DNA of 64,000 nucleotides from Pterobdella sp. o SKG-2022 (Eukaryota; Annelida; Clitellata; Hirudinida; Piscicolidae). The stretch spans positions 5,139,561 through 5,203,560 of the forward strand of contig OZ038323.1 of the NCBI GenBank assembly GCA_964035795.1, read 5' to 3'. Below the pieces are notes generated by a model. The model did not search any database. It had not been told where the DNA came from and worked only from the letters and a program-made list of their open reading frames with translations. The position numbers and the translations under genes were made by a program. Shown here piece by piece: positions 20,655-30,942 of the stretch. Position 1 is the stretch's first letter; every line of letters begins with the position of its first letter.

Positions 20655-21857
20655 CAAAAAGTCACTCAAACTTTTTAATTCAAAATTGAGCTACTTTACA
20701 ATATGAAATGGGAAACGTTTTCATCTCTCATTCGTTTAAAACAAGTGGGTAAAAAATTTTTAGACTAATTTTCAGGTCGAATTTCAAAGATTTGTTATGA
20801 AAGCATTAGTCTTCGGAACCTTAAAAGTTCTTTAGTTGTTGATGCTTGTTTTTATGTCTTCACTGCTGTTTGCATATAAGTCTATCACTATATCTGTTTT
20901 ATACTCAAACGTCTTGTAAAGACCTTCTAAAAATTTTGCTCAATGCATAACATGCTTTTCTGTTCTTAGTCTTTCAAAATTTTTCAAATCATTATTGCAA
21001 ATCATTAAAATTTCTTTTTCGTGACTTGAGTAAAACAACAATTCTCTGAATTTGAAGACATATGTTTCCCGTAACTTGATTTCGAAAACGGTGGCAAAAT
21101 AGTTGTGGAGGTTTCGTAAAAATTCTAATGAATTTTAATTTCTTTTGTAATATTTTCTCTGAAAATTATTTCAATTGTAAATTTTAGATTCATTTATCTT
21201 ACCGTCTCATCTAAATATTTGAAAATTCTTAGATAAAACAACAACAAAAAAATGTCCATTGAGATATTCAATGTTTTCCTCAAACCTTAAAAATGGCAAT
21301 CAGCTGATAAAAAATTTTCCCAACTTAGTGAAAAGTTTTCTATAAATAAACATTAACGTCGATATTATGAAAAAAAATTTTAGTACATTTATTAGCAAAA
21401 GAGCTCGAATTTTTGATAAGTATAACCTTACCATAAAACGTTAGCATCTAGCGATAATTTTTTCTCATAATATCGACGTTAATGTTCATTGATATTGCTA
21501 AAAAGCACATTAAAATGTCTCTAAAAAGTTAAGTTTTTTATAATTATATAAGTAACTCATAAATTAGAATAGATAAAGTTAACGACGTTGAAACTGTTAA
21601 GAACTCAACTTTTTTAAATATTTAAAACAACAGCAAAGCAAGAGGAAAATTTTTCTTCCAGCAAAGCAAACCTATTATGACTAAAAGTTATTCATTTAAA
21701 ATTCCATAAAAATAAGTTTATAAATTTAAGATAAATTCATTTTCATCTCATCATGTTCATCCTAAATAGCCTTTATAGAGCCCGCGTAAAACAAAATTTA
21801 TGTAATTATGAATATCGTAAAGTTTTCACAAAGCTTAAGTGAAAAACTTTCTATAAA
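20655..21857. other. spacer between units C and D
   Basis: AT-rich, no coding signal seen. It contains the inverted-repeat element at 21349-21486. Confidence 0.5.
21349..21486. mobile_element. inverted-repeat element, MITE-like
   Basis: Arms aacattaacgtcgatattat (from 21349) and its complement ending at 21486 give an inverted repeat of about 31 nt around a core of about 75 nt. One arm and the core recur at about 59490-59580, showing a dispersed non-autonomous family. Confidence 0.65.
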
Positions 21858-23478
21858 TCAAGCAATAAGAGCTTCTTGTTTGGCCACTTCTTCTTGGTCC
21901 AAAACTTGATATCTATTTTCTTCGCAGGCCGAATAATCCATTCTTTGTTCTTGTGCTTTTTGCTGTTGTCGAAAGGTCATCATAGCAAGTTGTTGCTGAT
22001 GTTGTTGGTAAATAGGCATGCTGTTGTAGTTTAGGTTCTTTTTCATTTCTTTCTTGCTGTAACTTGAAAATTCAAAAAAGGATTACAGAATAGTAGCGTG
22101 AAAAACACAAGTACCTTTTGAGACAAATGGCTCCTAAGCAGAAGATTAACAAACATGTGACGACTCCAAACACGCAAATAGATAAAATGATCATATCTGT
22201 TAAATAGTTAGCTTTTAAAAAAAAGTTTTCTATCTCTAATTACTCACATTTGTACTTTGAAGAATAGCTTTCCGTTACTACGACAATTTCCTCTTCATAC
22301 GTATTTATTTTTGAACTCATACCTACAATCACAATGTATATAATTAAATTAATTATAGAAAACTCTATATAAACCTTTATTCTCGATGAATTTTGAACAG
22401 TTTCCAAGAACTCCTTTCCATTGTCGATTCTGGCATCTCAAATACCACTTTTGTTGCGAAGAGTAACATCCGACCACTAAGTCATCATTGTCTCGTTTCA
22501 TCCACCAGTCTTCTTGAGGAATTATGTCTGAACACCCGTCAGCTGGAATAGTATTTATAATCAGTATTTGTTTAAACTATTGGTTTTATAATCAAACTAT
22601 GGACAAAATGTACCTTCAACTCCAACCAAGAAGTCATGTTGCTTTCCAAATGGTATCACAAATAAATACGCACGGTTATTGTTAGTTTCAAAAATTTTTG
22701 AAAAAAAATTTTTTCCAGATTTTAAATTAAATATTTCAAAGCCATTGCTACAAATAGTGACATTTGAAGATGCTTTTTGATCTCCAGAGATATAACCTAG
22801 CACCTCAAAACACCTTTTCATCACACGGTTTTTTTCTTCTGACTTTTCGATACCTCCGAGATTTTTGAGATTCATTTTTATTTTTTGACCTTTTGTTGTT
22901 TCAATCAGCAATGGCCGTTTTCTTGTAAAACATTTGTCATTTTTATCCTTGTTGCCTCCATTTTGATATGCCATCTTCAAATCTATATATACTCCCTCGT
23001 TTTTGGCCACTAATTTGCACTCTTCATTTGCTTTAAAAACTTGATCAAAAAAATTTTTAATTATACATAGTATTCATAAGTAAAATAATTTAACTATTGT
23101 AGAAAAATTATTTCAGTTTAATATGTGTTAGACTTATAAAAAGCTTGATATCTTTAATAAAATAATTATTATAATTAAATAAGAAAATAAAAATCAAAGA
23201 GCCTAAACTTTCATTCTAAGTTCCAAAGTTGATTAAAATAAAGTTTTTTAAGTTTTTGATTACTTTCCAAGCAAGAATAATTGACTTCCAGATGCTTGTT
23301 CAATCCTGCATGACAAAAGTTTTTTTGCTTATCTTCCAAGTCTGTCACCTTCATCTCACACGACCATTTGAGCTTGCATATCTTGTTAAGTTCTGCAAAC
23401 ACATCTTTCGAACATCCCAAAAACTTCATGTCATTTTTTCGAGACTCGAACGTTATCAACTCTTCTTCAGAAATACAC
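21858..23478 (-). CDS. unit D shared exons: lectin 2nd half, CUB-like, sushi-like, TM, tail
   Basis: Exons: 23478-23264 lectin second half (CISEEELITFESRKND to YSCLE), 23039-22614 CUB-like (PLLIETTKGQKIKMNLKNL), 22542-22375 sushi-like (GCSDIIPQEDWWMKRDNDD), 22322-22248 stalk, 22196-22115 transmembrane (ILSICVFGVVTCLLIFCLGA), 22062-21858 tail (RYQVLDQEEVAKQEALIA). All phases agree and the frame is open throughout. The 82-nt transmembrane exon is the intact counterpart of the damaged 84-nt exon in unit A. Confidence 0.83.
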
Positions 23479-23530
23479 CTTGAATTGAAAAAAAGCTATT
23501 CAATCTCACTTCATCATTTCTTGGACATAC

Positions 23531-23798
23531 TTTCCGACGCTCATCCTGCCATACTTGGCATCATTGATCACAATCACTTCGTTGTTCGAACAACTTGCTT
23601 TAAAAGTCTCAGAAATGCAATACTCTTCTTTAAAAAATTAATTTCTTTTTACAATTAAAATCCTATAAAATACTAAACATTGTAAAAAGTTGTTCAAAAT
23701 ATCCTTCTACCTCTTTGGAGAGAACTAGCAAAAGAAATTGATATAAAAGTTATAAAAAAATTGATTATACTTAATTTTTTCTTTAAGACAGTCATCAT
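23531..23798 (-). CDS. unit D first exons D1: signal peptide and lectin first half
   Basis: Leader exon 23798-23711 (MMTVLKKKLSIINFFITFIS), phase-1 donor AGA G|GTAGAA. Lectin first half 23627-23531 (EEYCISETFKASCSNNEVI to YGRMSVGK), strong phase-2 donor GTATGT, matching the acceptor at 23478. Confidence 0.75.
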
Positions 23799-23852
23799 TA
23801 ATTCACACAAACGAAGTAAAAACTATAAACTTTTGACATTTAACTTTCTTGT

Positions 23853-23872
23853 TGAGGGACCATATCAAAAAG
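23853..23872 (-). promoter_or_regulatory. shared upstream element of D1
   Basis: Plus-strand tgagggaccatatcaaaaag, 55 nt upstream of the D1 ATG. Confidence 0.6.
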
Positions 23873-24508
23873 AAAAATGGTCTCATGAAGAAAATCATAA
23901 AAAGTGAAAGTTTGAATGGGAAAACTATGATCTATTAGTTTATGAATTGATAAAGCTTCTAAAGTTGTTTCATGACTGAGTTATATATCTCGACATGTTA
24001 AAATAGCATCTGTTTTCATAAATTTATTTTTTAAACAATATATTTAGTAATGAATTTCATTAAAAAGAGTAATTTCAACTAGAAATTTCAGTGTTGATAT
24101 TTTGAAAACAAAGAATATGAAGTCAAGAAAAGAATAATTGAAAAAACACAAATAATAAGTTTTAACTAAAAGAAAACTCATTCAACTATTTGATCTATTA
24201 GAAGACACCTATTTTTTATACATGATCTAGTTTTCTTTTGTAGCTCTTGGTTCGAAAAAGTTTGAAGCCTTTTATAGAACAAAAAAACATAAGTAATGCT
24301 TAAACAAAAAAATTTTTGAAAATTATATATCACCTGGACTATCTTAGTTCATATTCTGTGAGGTTTTTTATAACTTACAACATGAAATCGATTGACTTAA
24401 AGCTAAAGGTATTAGCAAAGCATAAAAGTTTATTGACTAAAGGCTAGAAGCTTTTCATGAAAATATTTTACATGAGCTTGTATAAATTTATTGATTTTTT
24501 TTTGGTTC

Positions 24509-24522
24509 GATAGAAAGTGTTA
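24509..24522. repeat. target-site duplication, left copy
   Basis: gatagaaagtgtta, repeated exactly at 27822-27835 on the other side of the retrotransposon. Confidence 0.85.
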
Positions 24523-27500
24523 TTATTATTATTATTCCTTTAGACTCCTAAAGGAATATAGGGCCTCAACAACTTTCTTCCATCTCCCTCTGTCTCTGGC
24601 GCTGGTTTTGGCCTCTTCCCATGTTAAGCCAGAGTTCCGCAGCTCACAGTTTAGACTTCTCCTCCAGGTCTGCTTTGGACGTCCCCTCCTTTTTTTTCTT
24701 TGCAGGTTTCATTCAAGAGCCTGTCTGGTTATATTTCCAGGCTCTGTTCGTAGGGTGTGACCGATCCATCGCCATTTTCGCCGTTTGACTTAGACATTCA
24801 TTGGTTGTTGATTTGTGGATGTCCATAGCTCGGCGTTCGGCACTTTGTCGAACCATCTCAAACGGAGGATCTGTCGAAAGCAGCCATTGACGAAGGTTTG
24901 CATTTTTTTCATGTTGGTGTTGATCGCTCTCCAAGTTTCTGACCCATAAAGAAGCACAAACTTCACGTTGGAGTTGAAGATTCTGAGTTTAGTTTTGGTG
25001 GAGATGCTGTTTGCTCTCCACACGGGTCTTGACACGGCAAATGCTTGTCGAGCTTTCTTCAGCCTAGCCTTGATGTCTTCGTCTGTACCTCCCGTTTGGC
25101 TGATCTTGCTACCTAGATACACGAAGTCGTCGATGTCTGTTACTGCTTTCCCGGAGACGGTAACTGGGCCCTCTTGTTGGTTATTAATGCGCAGTAACTT
25201 GGTCTTTTCATGGCTAATTTTAAGGCCAACCTTTTGTGCTGTAGTTTCAAGATTTCTCACTTTTTCTTGCGTGTCTTGCAGACGGTGCGACAATAGAGCC
25301 AAGTCGTCAGCGAACGCAAGGTCTTCTAGCCTCGACGTGAGAGTCCATTGGATGCCTTTTCCGGAACTTCCGTAAGCCTTCTTTGTCACCCAGTCTAGCA
25401 CGACAAAAAACAAAAGTGGAGACAGTAGGTAGCCCTGTCTAACTCCGGAAGAAATCTCAAAGCTTTCAGAGAGTTTTCCGGCATGGATGACTTGGCATGA
25501 GAACCCTTCATAAAGTGCTTTGATGATGTTGACAAACTTTATTGGGACACCATAATGAAGAAGTATGTTTCAGCTTGATTTTCTGTCAACACTATCAAGA
25601 GCCTTCTCAAAATCAATGAAGCACGTGTAGAGAGGTGACTGCCATTCGATGGATTGTTTCGCTATGATTCTGAGGGTCGCAATCTGGTCGGCACAAGAAC
25701 GTTCCTTTCTGAAGCCAGCTTGTTCATCTCTCAGCACATTGTCAATGGCATCTTTCATTCGCTCCAAGATGATTTTTGATAAGACTTTGCTGGGAATGGA
25801 CAGCAGTGTAATTCCTCGCTATTTGCCGCACTGAGAAAGGTCACCGTATTTGGGAAGTTTCACTAATAGTCTTTTGCTCCAATCTGTTGGTATCTTCTCT
25901 GTTGCCCATATCAGATTGAGCAATTGATGCAGTTGGTTAATGATGCCGTTCCTCCTTCTTTCAACGCCTCCGCTGGGATATTGTCTGTGCCAGCGGCTTT
26001 TCCGTTTTTCAAACTACTGAGAGCCTTGTGAATTTCTTCTTTGGTGATCTCTCCAATGTTGATGTCGAGTGGATCGCCCGGATTCAGTTGAGGTCTTTGC
26101 TCTGATGCAGGTCGATTTAGAACTTCTTGAAAATGTTCCTTCCACCTCGCTAGTTGGTCTTCCCTAACTGTAAGCAGTCTCCCTTCTTTGTTTCTCGCAG
26201 GCCTGTTTGGATAACAGTGTGGTCCACTGAGGATTCTGGTGGTGGCATACAAAGTCTTGAGATCGCCCTTGCTAGCCATCTCCTCTGCTTCATCAGCGAA
26301 AGTCTCCAAGTACATTCGTTTGTCTTCTCGTAGCTCCTTTTTGACTTCTTTTGAGAGAGTGGAATGTCTGTCAGATGCTTGCTGTTTCTGTTGGCGAGTC
26401 TTTGCCTGGTTCATCTCTTGTTTTGCCAGTCTTCTCTTCTCCACCTTTTTCCATGATTCGTCACTGATCCACGGTTTCTTTCTGAAATGTGCTCGTTCCA
26501 AGACGTCTTCACGTACTCCCGCAACTGCTTCTTTGAATGTTGACCATCTCTGCTCAACTGTTTCTGCTTCGTTTGACTGTAGCATTTTGAAGAGGTTGTG
26601 AAGAGAAAGCTGAAACATTTGCTTTGTGTCTTTTTGTTTCAGTATCCCAACATTGAACTTTTTTCTTGGTTTTGGCAGATTCTTTCTTGTGGACAGCCGC
26701 ATCTTGATCTTTGTGACAACGAGGTGGTGGTTTGACCCAATGTCGGCGCCGCGTCTTACCCTAACATCTTGCAGTAAGCTTCTGTAGCGTAGTCTCCCCA
26801 TGACGTGGTCAATTTGATTTTCTGTCAGCTTGTCAAGAGAAACCCAAGTGGCTTTGTGATATTTCCGGTGCGAAAAGATTGTACTTTCAATAACGAGACT
26901 TTCGGTGGAGCAGAAGTCATCTAGCATCTCTCCATTTTCGTTCATTTCTCCAAGTCCGTTTCTTCCCACCTCGCGCTCTCTATCAGTGTTGTCTGCACCA
27001 ATCTTCGCATTCATGTCCCCCATTAGGATGAGCATGTCTCGGTTTGGGATCTTGTCTAGAACTGATTGGAGTTGGGCATAGAAGCTGTTCTTATCTTCTT
27101 CTTCTGATGTGTTGATGGGCTCATAACACATAATAATAGACACTTTCTTGAAGCGTGACTCGAAGCGTGCTGTGATGATGCGGTCTGACACAGGATTTCA
27201 TTCCATCAAATTGTTTTGGACAAAAGGATTTCTACACCAGCTTCATGGCGTTCTTCGTTTTTGCCTGAATAGAGCAACGTCTCTTTTGTTTGCAATTTCG
27301 TTTCTCCATGACCAGTCCAACGTACTTCGCACATGCTCATGAGTGTGAGGTTGTATCTCTGCATTTCCCTCGCTGCTTGTGCACATTTTTCTGTCTCCCA
27401 GGATGTTCTCACATTCCATGTTTCCAGAAAAACAAAATTGTGTGAAAGAAATCTAGGATTTTTATATAAAAGTGTTTCTGGGTAAGGATGGGTTTTCAGC

Positions 27501-27821
27501 CCTGCAGCTCCCTGATGGGTTTGGCTGCAACGCATCATAAATTTCCTAAAAGGAATTCCAGCTCTCCCTGAAACGGAGGATTTCTGGTTATAGTTGTTGT
27601 TGGCTTCTGTAACTTGCCTTTTTTCTATGTGTAGGTAGTTAACCCGCAGCACAACCCCCAACCTGGAAGGCCAGGATGCACCGTTTTGTCTGAACCTTAC
27701 TCCTCAAACCTTCTGAGCATGGTTGAACCTTCAGAAGCCAAAGCCCTCGCTCATATAGCCTTGGGAGTCACTGTGACACACAAGCCGTCCTACCACGTCA
27801 AGGTGGTGCAACATCGGGACG
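24523..27821 (-). mobile_element. near full-length non-LTR retrotransposon, frames broken
   Basis: A 3.3-kb insertion flanked by a 14-bp target duplication, ending 3' in (AAT)n. Reading on the minus strand gives the endonuclease (WNVRTSWETEKCAQ, then ILMGDMNAKIG, NQIDHVMG), then reverse transcriptase (GKAAGTDNIPAEAL, DEQAGFRKERSCADQ, FADDLALLS), then a C-terminal part (ARLKKARQAFAVSRPVW). The coding region is interrupted by frameshifts or stops near 27200, 25915, 25830, 25565 and 24790, so it is no longer active. The sequence type is that often labelled craniofacial development protein 2-like (probably RTE-related). I cannot fix the clade. It lies in the long intron between D2 and the D shared exons. 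Confidence 0.88.
27675..27821 (-). other. 5' end of retrotransposon with nested hairpins
   Basis: On the coding strand the element opens CGTCCCGATGTTGCACCACC. CGTCC pairs with GGACG 30 nt later, and ACC with GGT inside it. GATG..GCACC pairs with GGTGCATC about 110 nt further on. This nested order resembles the HDV-like self-cleaving ribozymes known at the 5' ends of several non-LTR families, but the first base is not the usual G and catalysis is not shown. Confidence 0.3.
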
Positions 27822-27835
27822 GATAGAAAGTGTTA
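27822..27835. repeat. target-site duplication, right copy
   Basis: gatagaaagtgtta, identical to 24509-24522. Confidence 0.85.
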
Positions 27836-28555
27836 CAGCTACAAAAAAGATGAGATAAACTAAGCAAAAAGTTCCAAAAACTCAAAACAAAAAATAAAAA
27901 CAAAATAATATTGAAAAATCCTTGAAAACTCCATAGTTTGCTGACAATCGATTTTGTTTTTGTGCAAACAAAACATTATAGAATAGAGACATTATATTTC
28001 TTAATTGGTAAAAACTCTTCATAAATTTTCTTCATTGAACTAAGTTCGTATGGAGTTTATTTCTTTTTCTAGAAAATCAATTTTTCAGTTTCAGCAGAAC
28101 AATTGAAGAAAATTTGATTTTTTCAATGTAAAATATGTATAAACCTGAACTATCGAAAAAAATTAATTTTTGTTAAAAATTTCAAATATTCATAACGTAT
28201 GCCGTTGTTGCACCTTCATGCTTACAACTTCATGTGTTGAAAACAACACAGCTTTAATGATCAAACTTACGAAGCTTTCCGTAAGTAAGTTTTAATTTTG
28301 AGGTGCTCCAGGGTAACTTACTTGAAAGTGTAAGCTATTTTTTACGAAAGGTTTTATATATTAGGTCAATATATATTTTTGTTGTTTTATAGCATATTCT
28401 TCTTGCTTGTTTGATACCCACGGTCACAATTCCTTTATATACTTTAGTATAAGAAGATAAATTGTATAAATTTATCTGATTTTTAAAACATATTCTCGTT
28501 TTTAAATCAATACTTTCTGTATTTTTTTTATTTATTGAATTTAATAGAAACTTAC

Positions 28556-28775
28556 TTTCCGACGCTCATCCTGCCATACTTGGCATCATTGATCACAATC
28601 ACTTCGTTGTTCGAACAACTCGCCTTGAACGTCTCAGAGTTGCAATACTCTTCTTTGACATCTTCAAATTAAGAAACTTGAAAGTACTAATAATTATAAA
28701 ATTTAAAGACCAACCTTGAAAAGTGATCAAAAAATTTAGAAAAAAGATGAAAGCCAGTCTTAAATTGAATAACAT
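28556..28775 (-). CDS. unit D alternative first exons D2
   Basis: Leader exon 28775-28715 (MLFNLRLAFIFFLNFLITFQ), phase-1 donor G|GTTGGT. Lectin first half 28652-28556 (EEYCNSETFKASCSNNEVI to YGRMSVGK), perfect phase-2 donor GTAAGT. The next compatible acceptor on this strand is the lectin second half at 23478 (D1's own first-half exon can be skipped), across a 5-kb intron that now contains the 3.3-kb retrotransposon. Confidence 0.7.
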
Positions 28776-28821
28776 TTTTATTGTATAAACTGCAGTATTT
28801 TTTTTTTTATTACACTATAGC

Positions 28822-28841
28822 TTAGGGGTCGTTTCAAAATC
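28822..28841 (-). promoter_or_regulatory. shared upstream element of D2
   Basis: Plus-strand ttaggggtcgtttcaaaatc, 47 nt upstream of the ATG. It is the most upstream copy and marks the edge of the lectin cluster. Confidence 0.65.
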
Positions 28842-30942
28842 AAAAAATCACCATTACATTTTGAACTAATTAACCAAGAAGACACTTTTGATCAGAAACA
28901 TTGGAAATTTTAAAAATAAATTGATTATTTGAAGAAAAAGCAAAATAAAAATAGAATTAGTAAGACTCGCTTATGAAACAGCTGACTGAACTCATCCGGG
29001 ATTGTATCACAAGTTTAATCCATTCAATCCATAGTTTGTTTCTGCTAACGCATTCCTTTAGCTAGGTGGTCATCAAAGATTTTCATTTAATCTTTACATT
29101 AGCACTATAACACTGTGTGAAAAATGTTAATCCAAAAGTAAAAATTGATTGAAAACATCACAAAGTTTTTGTAAGACTGTACTCCAATAGCAGGTTTGAA
29201 TTTAAAATTCAAGTTAATCCTATAAAGCTAAACATACATTTTTTTTGGTCATATTTTCCTAGTTTTTTCTAGTAGTGATGAGCAATACCTTTTTGAAGAT
29301 TGCTCAGAAATAAAAGGTGATGTCCTGCTTATCTGTCATTCTAAGCACTTTCTGTTGTCTACAAGCAGCTATTTATGCATTTCTTTATTTTAAAAAACTT
29401 CTCAAGATTGAAAAATAAAGATGATGGGATTGAACTGAGTGAATGATTGCAGAAGTACAAACGGGATATCACTTTTACCCCTCTCTCACAAGCTTCGTTT
29501 TATGTCCCCATCACAAAGAAATATTGAAAGAGGCATTTCGTAATTACTCGATAGTCAAGCTCCGCTAACAAAAAAATTCTTCTTTTTTTTCAAACAGAAC
29601 TCACATTATCAAACACTTAATAGCGTAAATTTTGCTTACGAGGGCTTCTTTGCTTGGTAAACTTTTGTGCTAGTGTCTAGCACATTATTATTAGCTAAAT
29701 GATAACAATTTTTGATTTTCATTGTGGAGACTCTATTCAACTATCTTTTCAGTAATCATTTAAAAAATAATCAAAAAAATATTTTTACTTTTGAGAAATG
29801 ATTTACAATGTATATTCAAAATAATATTATCGTGCTTGAAATATATGTTTTCAATAAACTTTTGACTCGAAATGATCACTTGAAAAAGATTCTTTTGAAA
29901 CTAAATTTGAAAAAAAAACAATAAATCAAAAAAATGATTTATGCTCAACTAAATTTTCAAAATCCTTATAAAAATATCATTTTTCCCATTTTTTGCAACT
30001 AAAAAAAATGAAACCTTTAAAAGTTAATTGTATTTTCTCAATTTTGCAATATTGAATAACCTTTTGATATGGTTTTGCTTTTTATTTATGTGAAATCTTT
30101 TTTAAAGTCAATATGTTTTTTTTAAAACCTCATTAATGTGAAGTCGAACCATTTCAAAAAATTTGTAGAGATTTTTTTTCATTCACTTGGCAGAGAGAGA
30201 GCACCAAATAAAAAACAACAGCCTGATGTATCAAAAGGTAGTTTTATGAACTGAGTTTCAAACTTTTGAAAATCAATATGTTTATATTGAAAAAAAAGTT
30301 ACATAACAATATTACTTTAAAAGCAACAAAACTTTTTATTCATTATGAATTTTTACTAAAAAACTTTTTTTGACGAAATTTTACTTTAGACCATCGAGGT
30401 AGAAAATATTTTATAAATGAAGCAATTGCAACTCTATTTTGTATGTCCAAGCATATTTTTTTCAGATTGAAGATTAGACTTGCACATAGTTTAGTTTGAC
30501 TTTAAGTCTTTTTTCTTGTTCCAAAACTTTACGTTATTTCGTGTTCATTCATTTTCATTTATTTGAAATATTTGAATAAAACTGCAAATTTTTTTTTTCT
30601 TAAAATACCCGTGTTAACACAAGCCAAATGAAATTTATTAAGATTCAGTTGATGTCTATCTATAGATGCCATCTTCTATTTTTAGTTTTGTTGCTAGTTC
30701 TATCGATACACGTATTATTCACATCAAAAAAATAAAAATTGAAAATCAACATAATGCTTAAAAATACTTTTCATATTTCAAATTTTCAAAATGCTAACTT
30801 TCAATGTACAATATTTTCTGTAAAATCAGATATTCTAAAAATAATTTTCAAGTATAATTTTTCATCAATAACAATCAGAACAAATCAAAAACTGCCATGG
30901 AGAAGATTAAATACGCATAAATATTATCAGCAAGTGCAAAGA
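28842..30942. other. intergenic, no gene seen
   Basis: AT-rich spacer between the lectin cluster and the 3' end of the receptor gene. No open frame, RNA gene or repeat that I can support. Confidence 0.5.
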
